Below are positions 1 through 11,455 of a stretch of DNA of 64,000 nucleotides, in pieces. Under the pieces are notes generated by a model. The model was not told the origin of the DNA and did no database searches. It saw only the letters and a list, made by a program, of their open reading frames with translations. A program made the position numbers and the translations under genes. Each line of letters starts with the position of its first letter. Within the stretch, counting starts at the first letter, position 1. This stretch comes from Adineta vaga (Eukaryota; Rotifera), in NCBI GenBank assembly GCA_021613535.1, contig CP075492.1:8556001-8620000 (forward strand), written 5' to 3'.

Positions 1-1216
1 CGGCAAAAACGAATTTTCTCTCAACGTTTGCATTGCTTGCATTTTATACATTTATATATATATTTTGTTTTTTTCTTAATTTTTCTGTTTGCATACTCTT
101 TTCGTCAATAGCGAACAGAAAGTATCAGAACAAAAATTCGCTTGAAAAGAAGAAGAAGAGAGAAAGATTAACATAATAGAAAGGAGAACCGATTTAGTGC
201 GCAAGAATATTTGACACTATATGTCAGCAATAAAACGTATATGTACAAATTTGTTTTTCATTTCTAGAGTTAAATTATTTGCTTGATTACATATGTAAAC
301 GATGAAAAGTGTACTTTTCTTCCAACAACATGTCTTCATTGTATTAATTATCAAACGATTAAAAAAAACGACTAGTTCTTTTTAGTTATTGTAAGAATTT
401 TAACGACCAGTTATGTTCTTACTGTGTACAGAAAATACTGATTAAACTATTAATAATCATAGATTTGTTTGCCTGAAGAATACAAATGCCATTTTTCGAA
501 ACGTACAAGTACTTCAATCGAAATGGTTTTGAAAGCCTTAGAAAAGCTTGCTAAGCAATTACATACAATAAAAACAAAAACGTACAAAATGAAATAGAAG
601 ACTTGATTTTAACAAAAGAAAAACATCGATGAAAAGTGTCAAACGAACATCGACATATCTTGCTAAAATTTGCTTTCCTCGAATCATGTTTATAAGCTTG
701 ATTATAACTCTATACACTCGCAACTCTTACCAGACGACTTTAAAATGTTTATTTTATTTAAAAAAAAAGAACTCTTTACAATGTCATACATCTGTCAAAA
801 CTGTCTATTTAACTTTGACATTGAAATTATGTTTAGCAGTACTTGAGAGATATAACTGATATACTTTCTAAGAATTGAATTGATTAAAATATACGCTTTG
901 TTATTCTCTATATTGAAGTTTATATCATCAAAAATGAAAGAAAGTATGACGGTCAATTATCATTTTTTAATTTTTTACACGGATATTTTGCCACGTTTTA
1001 TATTACATTTACTCTCTCTTTCCACATCATCGACGATATGTTTCCAAAGTTTATTACTTGTCATTTTCTTTCTGTTCTCTAGCTGTAACCAACGTCACGA
1101 AAATATCTTGTATCTACAGGTGGTATTTTTCTTTAGAAAGAAACAAAAAAATCCAAAACTTTCTTGACAACAACATATCTTTTTAACAAGAAAAATAAGA
1201 ACATTCTGTTATCATT
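1..1216. other. Intergenic, no gene recognised
   Basis: AT-rich sequence with short TA runs near position 55 and many stop codons in all frames. The short open frames at 629-859 and 880-1167 are low-complexity and show no domain or convincing splice structure. It probably holds the promoter of the hydrolase gene that follows; I see no clear TATA or initiator that I could place. Confidence 0.5.
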
Positions 1217-2368
1217 ATGGCTCAAGTAGAAACAATCAACTATGAGACGACTATATTCACACTTAAACCAGATAATTTTGGTCCCAATAAAGCTACTTTA
1301 TTACATGCTCGAACGACGAATAATAATCAAGATCATTTCTATAAAGCCATTCTTTATTTACACGGATATAATGACTATTATTTTCAGTGAGTAATTCTCA
1401 TGTATCATTTTGAATTTCTTTTGAAAATTTAGTGATCATGTTTGTCAACAATTTCTTAATCATGGTTATGATTTTTATGCTCTTGATATGCATAAATGTG
1501 GACGATCAATTATTTCACCTGAACACGATGAATACAAACATTATTGTACTAATCTTCGAGAATATGATGAAGAAATTACGCTTGCTATTGAACATATGAT
1601 CAAACAAGCAGGAAATAAAGAAAGAAAATTATTACTTTTAGGACATTCAACAGGTTTACAACATCAAAAGTCAAATATTATTCGTTTTTCTTTTTGAATT
1701 TATTTATAGGAGGTTTAATTACTTCTTTATATGCATCAACAGGTGCTCGACGTGCTGATATCGATGCAGTGATATTAAATAGTCCTTATCTTAGTGCATT
1801 AAAGACAACATATCTTGAATCAATACTTACAGGTATTCTGATGAAATTAGGTCGATCACATACGATAGAAGACAATGGGTATGGACGATCAATCCATAAA
1901 TCTAGTCGAGGTGAATGGGATTTTGATTTAACGAAGAAACCAATTGATTATATAAGAATACATGGAACATTTCTATCTGCTGTACGAATCGTTCAAGATG
2001 ATATAATCAAACGGCGAATTACAATTCAATGTCCAATCTTATTTATGTGTTCACATCGATCGATTAAACCCGATAAAATATGGAGAAATGAATATGCGGA
2101 AGGTATAATTGACGATTAATATCGTTGTTGTCTTATTTTTGATAGACTATAAAATAATTATGTAATTTTAGCTGATCTTATACTTGATGTGCAAACAATG
2201 AAAAATGCTGCTAGTATGCTTGGTCCACAAGTAACAATTTATGAAATTGAAAATGCTAAACATGATATTTTCCTATCGAAACAATCAGTTCGTGAGAAAG
2301 CATTTGATTTAATGTTTCAATGGATTCAACAATTAGAAGATAATTGGTTAATAAAAACAACAATGTGA
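1217..2368 (+). CDS. Alpha/beta hydrolase (serine aminopeptidase S33 / monoglyceride-lipase-like)
   Basis: Four exons, about 1217-1386, 1433-1654, 1709-2101 and 2172-2368, joined by introns of about 45-70 bases. The joined protein has the alpha/beta-hydrolase order: an early HG motif (LYLHGYND), a strand and helix ending in YALDMHKCGRS, then the nucleophile elbow GHSTGG, which is itself split by an intron and supplies the catalytic Ser. A late AKHDIFLS segment gives the likely catalytic His, and an acidic residue lies in between near IKPDK. There is no signal peptide or membrane segment, so it is probably cytosolic. It likely hydrolyses an ester or small amide; the substrate cannot be read from sequence. 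The layout resembles bacterial and fungal COG2267-type lysophospholipase proteins more than typical animal lipases, but that is an impression only. Confidence 0.8.
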
Positions 2369-2644
2369 TTCGTTTTTCAATTGACAACTGATTTCTTCGA
2401 AACCATCTTTAGACTCAAAAATCATTTCTATCTATATCAATAAATGACAAAAAAATTTATTTTTTTTCCAAACAATCATTATCTATTTGTTTCTTGGTCA
2501 AAGCTTGCAGAAAACAAAAAAAAATTGTATACACATAGTTTTTGTTGAAAGTCAATAGGATGATTATACAAACTAATTCACTTATCTGTGAATATACATA
2601 ACAAGAAAAGAGAAAGAAAAATGTTATTTGTTTTTGATAAATGT

Positions 2645-4405
2645 TTAATTTTGATCATGACTATCATCATTGTTTGAATGATCTGATTCATGTCCATTTT
2701 TATCATCATCCATATCTTCATCTGCTGAATTACGACCAGTTGCTTTCTTAGTATCTTTATCACTTCCATCACTATCATTAGATTTACGACGTGATGGTTT
2801 CTAGAAGAAAGACGAGTAGAAGTTTAGGAAACAAAATCTTTGAAAAATTATCTTTTACTTGTCGATCACTTGCATTATTATCATCATTCGTTGGTTGTTC
2901 ACGTTTTGGTGAAGATGAATCTTCTTTGGAACGATTTGATGCATGATCATCATCATCTTTATCTTTCGATTCTGATCGAGATGAACGACGTTTTGAACGA
3001 TTACTTTTTTTATTACTTGGTGATTTTGATTTACTTCGACGACGTTTTGAACGTTTCTTTTCATGATCACTACCTGAATCATCTGAATCGCTTTGATCAC
3101 GTGAACCACTTCTGAAAAGAAAAGAAAACATCAATCATTCAGAGTAAAATTTATTATTTATCAACAGTACTTATGTTTACGTCTGGAACTACGATCTCGA
3201 CTACTTTCGCGACTGGAATCTCGACTAGTACGTCGTCGATGAGATGATCTAAAGATACATACATATCATCAGATCAGGCATTCTAGGCCATTCGTTTCTT
3301 ACTTCTTCTTTGAACGACCATGACTGCTACTACGAGAACGTGATCGACTAGAATATTATATACAAAAAAAATCACTAGTTTCGAAGAAAAAAACAATAAT
3401 TTCAATCTTACCGATCACGTGAACGACGACGTGGACGTCTAAAAGCATCGCTTGATTACGAAATCTTTCTAGTAGTAAAGAATATATCTTACCTGCGATC
3501 ATCATCTCGATCACCATCACTAGAAAATTTAATCAATTGCTCGAGATACTAAAAAATCGCTATTTTACTTACTCTCCACCACGAGCACCACCATGCGATG
3601 GTGCACCTCGATAATTTCCTGAACGTGCTTTCGCATGTTCAACTCGTACACGTTGTCCACATACCATACTAAATAGAAATCATCTACGTACAATTGTATC
3701 ATCGTTCCACTCTACATACCGTCCATCCATATCTGAAATGAAAGAAAAATCGATTTGATTTTAGTATAGTTGAAACAAACAAACAAAACAAATGTTAATG
3801 AAAACTTACTTCTCACAGCTGAATCGGCATCTTCACCATATTTATAAAGTACAAATGCAAATCCTGGAGGATTGCTAGAATAGATGAAAAGTGATTCAGA
3901 CGTTATCTTTCGGAAGGATGTTGATTTCAAATTAAGTGTATGTGTGTGTGTGTATGTTATTTTTTGCCGACGGAAAGAAAGAATATTAGAAGAGAAGATC
4001 ATGACGATTTCGTTAACTTGTTCCGATGGATAGAAGAGAACGAAAAAACGTAGCAGAAGTGTAGAATAATGCTGCTGATGATTTTTTTTGTCGACCAGCA
4101 CAACTGAAAGATCGGAACTTGAAATAAACACACGTGTCTCATTCTCTTTGGGAAATATATATATACATATATATAATATTAAATAGAGGTACAGTCAATG
4201 AATTGTACTTACCGTGCAACCCAACAATCCACTAAAGGTCCATATCGTTCACATTCATGTTGAAGATCAGATATATTTGTGCGTGCACCTAAATTTCCAA
4301 TAAATATACGGAATCCACCTAGATCAAATGAATAACATTTATGAAAATTTTTCATTGAAATTTTCTTTGCAAACCTTGTCGAGAATCATAGATCGGTTGA
4401 CTCAT
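2645..4405 (-). CDS. SR-type splicing factor: RRM plus long RS domain (SRSF3/7-like)
   Basis: A multi-exon gene starting MSQPIYDSRQ. Residues about 12-85 form an RRM: RNP2 is FRIFIGNL, RNP1 is the GFAFVLY segment, and the WVARNPPGFAF stretch is typical of SRSF3/SRSF7. After it come a Gly/Arg-rich linker (SGNYRGAPSHGG) and several very short exons coding Arg-Ser and Arg-Arg repeats. The tail (about 2645-3120) is a charged Ser/Arg/Asp/Lys region ending SHDQN. No CCHC zinc knuckle is visible, which argues against a straight SRSF7 orthologue. It should act in the nucleus in exon recognition and alternative splicing. A pyrimidine-rich acceptor (AG at 4430-4431) sits 24 bases before the ATG. The upstream innexin gene ends only 187 bases away on the same strand. 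The RS-coding part is made of degenerate repeats, so small exon boundaries there are uncertain. Confidence 0.85.
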
Positions 4406-4592
4406 TTTCTTTTATTATTTCAATCAAATCTGAAAGCACAATTTCGTTATATTTATATGTGATAAATAATTTTCATCCATTAATTTATTTCAATTAAACA
4501 AAAACCTCTTTGCGATTATTATAAATAAAACTGAAAAAAAACACGATTGGGTACGTTTATTTTTAGAAAGATAGATGCCGCTAAATTCTTGT

Positions 4593-6275
4593 CTACTCGT
4601 CTTTCAATACTAATAAATTCACTTTGCCTGAACCACCTCCATTTAAATATGTATCAACATCAGACGTTGGGATTTGTTTTGTTGTAACAACTTCAACTTT
4701 TGTTCCTGGTGAAACATAACGTTTCCACATTATTCCAAGAAGTTCACCTAATAAAAAAAAAAGTTGCTCATAATGATTCATGTCGAAGTATAATTTAATC
4801 TTTTTCATCTTACCAGCAACAACAGGATTGGTATTTTTAGAAATTAATCTTAAGAAAAGTATACCATCACCGCCAAGATGTCGATCAACAAATCCGTTAA
4901 ATAAATGTCTATCAGCATCAGTTAGTTCAAGTTCTAAATTGGTACGTAAATGTCGTTTTAAAAAACTACGACGGCCACGATAACTCATATTTCCAAACCA
5001 AATAATAATTCCATAGAAAGTAGCAACTGTTAAAAATATTAACCAAAACCAATAAAAAGCAAAGATTCGTTCATTATAAAGATTAACAGGTAAAGCACAT
5101 TGAATCTAAACATAATATTTTATTCTAAAAGTTCTATATCTCAACTTTCTGTACTTACTGTATAATTCAAATTATTATCACCCAAATATCGTATTGTAAA
5201 ATCACAATAAACAATTCGTGGAAAAATAAACTTATTTTCTAACCAATCTCGTCCATTAACTATTGTATAGATCACTTTTTGTCCATACGACCAATAATCA
5301 ATTTGTAGATAGTAATTGATCAAAAAGAACTGACCAATTGCATTGATTAAGTAAAGTACTTTAGTCAAGAAATAGATTCCTGTAAATTGAAAAAAAGCAA
5401 GAAACAGTTTTCCTTGATGAATTACAATAGTAAATGAATATTTCTTTCTTACCTGTTAAGGCACCTCCACCAGCAAAGAACATGCACGCAGATAGGAATC
5501 GTTTGAATAAATTGTCTGTACTGTGAACTTTTGACTTTGAATATCGGTGAGCTTTTTCGTAGTGTTTTGCTAATATTGTTAACGTTTTTTCACGCTCTTC
5601 AGTATCATTTAGATTTGTTTTTGCTACTTGATTTATCATAGCTGGAATATCAAATGTTGCGCGATGACCAACAATATGCCATAACCATGCTGGTAAATAT
5701 GTACATAAAGCAGCTATAGTTAATATATATGGAACCCAAATATAATAAGGTGTAGTACGTGAATTTCCTCCACCACGAACAAAATTACGAGTTAATGCTG
5801 TATTTTCATCAACTACAAACGAAATAATCAATATTATTCTTTTAAGAAAATTCTAAATTTGCATCTTACTGGAGTATGTATAATGAATCCAGCAATAATT
5901 ATCGACATAAGTTTGATGTGGCCCACCAAAATCAGCTGGTGGAATGCATTCAATCGGGTTACCTTAAAAGAAAATATTAAATCAACGATTACACTGATAC
6001 ACGTGAACATACCAACAAATTGCTTAGTACTGAGAACAATTGCAAAAAATCCAAGTAAAATCACAGTCCATCGATGACTATATCGGTCGAAAACATCATC
6101 ATCCTATATATGATATGAAATTGAGATACAGAAGTTATATTTTCATAATTAACTCACATTTCGACCACTTTGACCAACTTTTCCATAGATACTAAGCTAG
6201 AAACAAAGTTCATAAAGAAAATGTTCTTCGAATATGCTAATATTTGTTATTATGACTTACTAGTTCATATAACAT
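4593..6275 (-). CDS. Innexin (invertebrate gap-junction channel subunit)
   Basis: About six to eight exons encode roughly 420-450 residues starting MLYELLSIYGKVG. Innexin features appear in order: a cytoplasmic N-terminus; TM1 around ILLGFFAIVLS; a first extracellular loop with two conserved cysteines (ECIPPADFGG and NYCWIHYTYS); and the family signature before TM2, here YYIWVPYIL where most innexins have YYQWVPF. A cytoplasmic loop with LAKHYEKAHRY follows, then TM3 at YLINAIGQFFLINYYL, a second extracellular loop with FPRIVYCDFTIRYLG and IQCALPVN, TM4 at FAFYWFWLIFL, and a C-terminal tail ending LLVLKDE. It forms intercellular channels or hemichannels in the plasma membrane. Exon 1 is tiny (6261-6275). 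No acceptor-like sequence precedes this ATG, unlike many neighbours. Confidence 0.93.
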
Positions 6276-7249
6276 GTTCTTTGTATATTCTCAAAGACCA
6301 ATGATAAATAGAACGAATGAATGGACAAATGAAATGTTAGATGTTTCTGTTTATTTTTCAAGTGAACTGATAAAGAAAAGAATAAGATAAATTGGACGAC
6401 GTGATTATATACAAATGTATATCTATTAAAAATAAACTTCATATCAGGAATACGTGCCGTAAAAATATGAATGGTATGTGAAATGGGCGAGAGAGAAAAA
6501 TGATTTGAATAGACAAAAATAAAGATCATGAAAATTGATGTAGATATTGATATCAAATAGTTTGATGAAAAGATGTCTTCAATTCTGGTGATCTTATTTG
6601 TAATTTTCGTAAACTTGAGAATTTTATATTCTTTATTTTATATTCTTTATTTTATATTAATATTTGTTTCACTTGGATAAAGAGAATCTTTTTTTTCCCC
6701 GTTATGATGGAATGTTAGATATTTAAAGATAGGTTTGACTGATAGATCAATGTATATGTGAATCTATTTCAAAATTGTTGATATGCAAAGGCTAATTGTT
6801 TTCTTTTACGATGTATTATTGAAGATAATAAAAATTCATAGAGTCTCATCATCACATATATTCGTATACATTTGTTCTTGACAATCAATATTAATCATTG
6901 TCGACTTATAACATGCTATTTCAAATCATAGAAACTGTTATAAAAGAAAGTGCAGATTTATATTAAAAATAATTCAATTTGAATCATTTAGCTCTTTCAT
7001 TAAGTGAACATAATCAATCTATATGAGAAGTGTTTTTTTTTTCGTGTAGATAGACTCAAGGCAAATCGTCATCTGATGTCTTCTCTCATGATGCATATGT
7101 TTACTTTCTCAGCATCATCATCATTGATAACTCAATCTATTCTCATCTAACATGCATAGTGCTGATTAACAATGACAATGCAACGAATCAAGGATAAAAG
7201 CGTGTTCGTTTTGATTTTGTTTTCATTAATATCATCAAAAACTTGAGAA
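6276..7249. other. Divergent intergenic region between innexin and legumain
   Basis: About 970 bases of AT-rich, stop-rich DNA between two divergently transcribed genes, so it must hold both promoters. It contains an imperfect repeat of TATTCTTTATTTTA around 6628-6655. I found no coding sequence or RNA gene. Confidence 0.5.
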
Positions 7250-9152
7250 ATGATTTTACAACAACGCATTCTTTTAATTGCAAGTATTACGCTTCTTGTT
7301 ACTGTTGGAAGTTTGACAGCAGCTGGACAAAATTGGGCAGTACTTGTCGCTGGTTCCAATGGTTGGTATAACTATAGACATCAATCTGATGTATGCCATG
7401 CATATCAAATTTTACATAAAAATGGTATCCCAGATTCAAATATCATTGTTATGATGTATGATGATTTAGCTAAAAACAAAGAGTAAGTGTCTTCGAAATA
7501 TTTCTCTCTCGATCTAAATAAATATTCTAATTTAAAGAAATCCAACTCCAGGTGTCATCATCAATCATCCCAATGGAAAAGATGTCTACAAAGGTGTACC
7601 ACATGATTATACTGGCAAAGTAAGACTATTCAAATGATTTCAGTCATAGAATTAATTGGTGTTTGTTTTCAGACTGTTACACCCAAAAACTTTATCAATG
7701 TTTTACTTGGCAAAAAAGATGCTATGAAAGGTGTTGGTAGCGGCAAAGTTCTTGAAAGGTATTCAATTTTTGTTTTCTTAGAGTTTTCCTTTCACATCTT
7801 TATTTACTAATTAGTGGTCCAGATGATAATGTTTTCATTTATTTCACTGATCATGGTGCTACTGGTTAGTTTTGATAATGTAACAATAGAAATATTTATT
7901 AAATTTTTCATTTAGGTCTCGTCGCTTTTCCAACTGGTGTTGTATGTATTGCTTTTAAATGTTCTTTTTTTCATAGATCGAATCGTTTTCTTTATTTTTT
8001 TCTTAGCTTTATGCAAAAGATTTAAATACAACCATTGCTCAAATGCATAGCGAAAATAAATACAAAGAAGTATGTTATTTCGTTTTGTCTTTGTTAAATA
8101 TTCATAGATCCTCGTATTATAGATGGTTATCTATATCGAAGCTTGTGAATCAGGTTCCATGCTTGAAGGTTTATTACCTGATAACATCAACATCTATGCA
8201 ACAACAGCATCCAATGCTGAAGAATCATCCTATGCCTGCTATTATGATGCAAAACGTCAAACCTACTTAGGTGACTTATATTCAGTCAATTGGATGGAAG
8301 ATTCTGATGCTGAAGATGTTACCAAAGAATCATTATTCAAACAATTTCAAGTTACAAAACAAAAAACAACTGAAAGTCATGTTATGCAATATGGTGATCT
8401 TGTATGTATCATAGTACATATTCTCTGCAACAATTTTATTATTTCTCTCTGATTTTTAAGAATCTCGGTGCAAAACATAATGTAAGTGAATTTCAAGGTG
8501 CAACCAAAAACAATAAACAATCAGTTAGCCCAGTTGTTGATCGTATGAATAGTTTACTCAAAGTAAGAATGAAAAAGAAGATAGGAAATTGTATGCAAAT
8601 GTTTTTTTTGTCATTAGCGTGATACTGTTGCTACCGTCGATGTTCGTACTTCAATTTTATCAAAACGTTTAGCTAGTTTAGCCGTTAATTCAGCTGAACG
8701 AGTTACCGTTGAACGTGAACTTAGTAATGCCATTCAAGTAAGTTTTTGTTTCCTATCGAAATATAATGAGTAGTTATGTTTTCCAATCTTTTAGCAACGT
8801 AATGTCATTTCTGCTACTATTGACAATATTGCCAAAAAAGCTTTCGAAGTTAATCGTGGTGATTATTATGAATTAGTTACTAAACAACGTATGACACTTA
8901 CTGAACATGATTGTTACAAAGATGCCACCCAACGTATCCATGAAAAATGCTTCGATATTCAAGTTTGTCCATGTTTTAATATATATTACATCTTATACGA
9001 TCGATTTTTTTTTCTATTTCTAGAATGAATATGTTTTGAATAAATTATGGATTGTTGCTAATTTATGTCAAATTGGTTTACATAGTTTTACAATCAACCA
9101 TGCAGTTGATGACGTTTGTGGTGTTCTTGGTCGACAAAAATTCGAATATTAA
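7250..9152 (+). CDS. Legumain (asparaginyl endopeptidase, peptidase family C13)
   Basis: About eleven small exons give a full-length legumain of roughly 440 residues. An N-terminal signal peptide ([16 protein letters not shown]) is followed by the catalytic core beginning [18 protein letters not shown]. The catalytic His is in YFTDHGATG and the catalytic Cys in [10 protein letters not shown], both intact and correctly spaced. The C-terminal part carries the prodomain-type helical region with conserved cysteines ([26 protein letters not shown]), as in animal legumains, ending RQKFEY. It is a secretory, lysosomal cysteine protease cutting after Asn or Asp, with roles in protein turnover and zymogen activation. 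Introns are about 50-65 bases with clean GT-AG ends. Nothing is broken. Confidence 0.96.
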
Positions 9153-9843
9153 ACTGAATTTAATGTAGTTTTTGTCTTTTTATTGTAATAAAATCATACA
9201 TATAAAAAGGAGGAAAATAGTTATTTCTATAAACTTATCGTAATGATACCTAAATCATATACGAACTCCATAATCACCGATTTAGGAATTTCTAAATTTG
9301 ATCAAATCAAATCTAATTCAAATGATCTTCCTTCACTTTGATAAAGATACCAATCACACATATGAAAAAATATATATCATAGTAGTTAAATAATCTCATT
9401 GATGTATATGTACATGTGTATTCATATTAATTTATCTTATTTGATCGATTATACTAATTAAAATACAATAAATTCTTGACAAAATCACAAATTGGAATAA
9501 TTTTCATAATTGACATCATCATTCTCAAATATTCTTGGATGATAAAAGATTTCATGTAGTTTTTTTCTTATTATAAAGACTTCACTCGAATGTTAGAGTT
9601 CAATAAAGTAATGAGCCGCATGGTTATACTGACAAATTATTTTCGGACCATTAAAATTATCCATCGATTGTGTGAACAGTATTGTTTTCAAAAAGTGACA
9701 TAGTAAATATTCTTATAGTACGGATTGCTTAGTATAGTAATTATTAAAATGCTGAAAACGGACGTAGTCAAATGTTAGTTTAATCTGTTCCTCCTCTTTT
9801 TTTCTTCATAATCGTTGTTAATAAAGTAAATCTGATCAAATTT
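9153..9843. other. Convergent intergenic region, no gene seen
   Basis: This is the 3' flank of legumain and of the minus-strand secreted orphan. A likely polyadenylation signal (AATAAA) lies about 35 bases past the legumain stop, near 9188. The remainder is AT-rich without coding character. Confidence 0.5.
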
Positions 9844-10635
9844 CTATTTAAACTGAAAAGATAAACACAATGTTAATATGAATAAATAGATTTTCAATGA
9901 CATTTGTGATGTCTTTCCTAGTAATCGACCAGATATCGTTGTAATATTATGCCGATATAAGACTTTTTTCACTGCTTCGATTGTTAATGGACCATTACAA
10001 AGCATTCGGTTGCATTTAACAGTCATCATTGCAAAACTTCCCGAATCATATATATTGACACTAGCTGATGCATGAAAACTGCGTTGACAAGAACGTCGAT
10101 GAAGTTTATACTTCACAAGATCATCAATAATTTGACATGAACCAATCATACCAGAAAGAGCACATTGACGAACAGCATCATTCGTATCAAAACATGCTAA
10201 ATCTTGTGATAAATTCGATTTATAGTGAAGTATTCTTTCAAGTTCCAAATAAATATTTGAAATATCAAATAATCGTTGTTTCATTTCGAGAATTTTCATT
10301 TCAACAAAATGACGATCACAATCATTTTCATCTTTACATACATGATTAATATCATATGAAAAAAATTTCTTTCCTGCAATTTCAATCATAATAAATTGTC
10401 TATTATCACCAAGATTTTGATCATTATTTAGATCATCGGGAAATGTAACAATGTAATTACCACGATCAAACCAAAATATAAGATTTACTGAACATCGTAT
10501 ACTTGAAATAGAAGTACAATTGGATGGTAAGACGAATGGTTGGTTCATTGAGTAAATCACCGAACAATTATTCGTACATTGTAATAGATAAACGACATGG
10601 AAAATTGAGACAAATAATAGTAATAGAAGAAACAT
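9844..10635 (-). CDS. Orphan secreted, Cys-rich, probably GPI-anchored protein (263 aa)
   Basis: A single uninterrupted reading frame. I do not recognise the family. The first about 20 residues are a strong signal peptide (MFLLLLLFVSIFHVVYLLQC). The mature region has roughly a dozen cysteines in pairs (CTNNC; CKDENDC; separated single Cys later) and several N-glycosylation sequons (NCS, NCT, NLS, NIT). The extreme C-terminus is again hydrophobic (KIYLFILTLCLSFQF) after a small-residue stretch, the pattern of a GPI-anchor signal. Predicted location is the outer cell surface. It is intronless while nearly all neighbours have introns, which could mean retroposition or a lineage-specific family. 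There is no catalytic motif. Function is unknown. Confidence 0.7.
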   Translation of the reverse strand: MFLLLLLFVSIFHVVYLLQCTNNCSVIYSMNQPFVLPSNCTSISSIRCSVNLIFWFDRGNYIVTFPDDLNNDQNLGDNRQFIMIEIAGKKFFSYDINHVCKDENDCDRHFVEMKILEMKQRLFDISNIYLELERILHYKSNLSQDLACFDTNDAVRQCALSGMIGSCQIIDDLVKYKLHRRSCQRSFHASASVNIYDSGSFAMMTVKCNRMLCNGPLTIEAVKKVLYRHNITTISGRLLGKTSQMSLKIYLFILTLCLSFQFK

Positions 10636-11188
10636 CTTTTATTCTGTTTCTATCCAAAATGGATATGACAGTATGTTCGCAATGTAAGTAAACAAAAAGA
10701 AGTTTATATATATATACATATATCTTATTATTGCAGAAAAATATCGAGCTACTTAGCAAAATGCCAGTATATCATTGTTTATCTTGTCAACCTCAATGCC
10801 ATTGTCATGATATTCAGACATTAACGGTTATATGAAGAAAGCATTGGAGAAAGTTCTTTTTCATCATCAAAGAAAAAGAAAGTTTCTTCTTTTTTGTTTT
10901 GTTTATCGAACAATTCCCATTCTCCTTATATTAAAGGAACTTTCGAACAAGAAACGTTTTTATGTCTAATGATGTGACATACTTTTACCGAATAGAACTA
11001 TTCTTAATGTTCAAATCAATTATTACATTAAAAAAAATAATGCATCAAAGATTTGTTTTCTTTCTCATCGTAATAGAACATTAATAAAATTGTCCTTCTT
11101 TAAAGAATCTTGTTATTTGATCTCTTCAAATTAAATATTGAAATGATTTTAGTTATTCTATGATGATCAATGTACGCCTGATGTTTGT
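10636..11188. other. Intergenic, no gene recognised
   Basis: AT-rich, with a TA run near 10708-10722 that may be part of the promoter of the secreted orphan (its ATG is at 10635). Nothing else supported. Confidence 0.45.
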
Positions 11189-11455
11189 TCATGAACCTTG
11201 AATCAGCACAATGATTGCAGCGACGAAGAGAATGAAAGCATTAGGTACTTGTAATGTGATGCAATAATGAAAGGCTGAGTGTGAGCGAACAAGAGAGAGA
11301 GAGAGCGAGAGAGCGAGAGAAAAGAAAAAAGAGCGAGTAAAAAGAAAAAGCTCGAGCTCACCGCATTCGATTAATCTTTCATCATCAAGGAGCTGTCCTT
11401 CTTCAAACTTATTTTCTGTTTGTTGTTCATCTTGAGTCTTAACAACGGTAAACAT
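11189..11455 (-). CDS. Candidate two-exon membrane micropeptide (about 50 aa)
   Basis: Exon 1 is 11362-11455 and ends at a good donor (GTGAGC). Exon 2 is 11189-11247 behind the acceptor ACATTACAAG. The join gives about 50 residues: an acidic, polar N-terminal part beginning MFTVVKTQDEQQ and ending DDERLIEC, then one hydrophobic helix (AFILFVAAIIVLI) and the short tail QGS. That is the layout of a tail-anchored micropeptide. The 114-base intron has no stop in frame, so an unspliced longer version is possible, but the intron is an AG/CT simple repeat and looks non-coding. An in-frame stop lies upstream of the ATG with no other in-frame ATG between. I cannot assign a family; small calcium-pump regulators of animals have a similar shape only in the most general sense. 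It could instead be one end of a longer gene. Confidence 0.4.
   Translation of the reverse strand: MFTVVKTQDEQQTENKFEEGQLLDDERLIECGELELFLFTRSFFFSLALSLSLSLVRSHSAFHYCITLQVPNAFILFVAAIIVLIQGS
11280..11340. repeat. AG-rich simple repeat inside the micropeptide intron
   Basis: A run of GAGAGAGAG units with interruptions, continuing as AAAAAGAGCGAG. It accounts for the reading frame staying open through this intron. Confidence 0.8.

Noticed and set aside
2840-3115. His/Tyr-rich open frame on the plus strand
   Set aside because: It is the antisense shadow of the RS-domain repeats of the SR factor.
11195-11240. LDL-receptor class A-like motif NDCSDEEN on the plus strand
   Set aside because: It is short, follows an in-frame stop, has no partner cysteines, and is antisense to the better-supported micropeptide exon.
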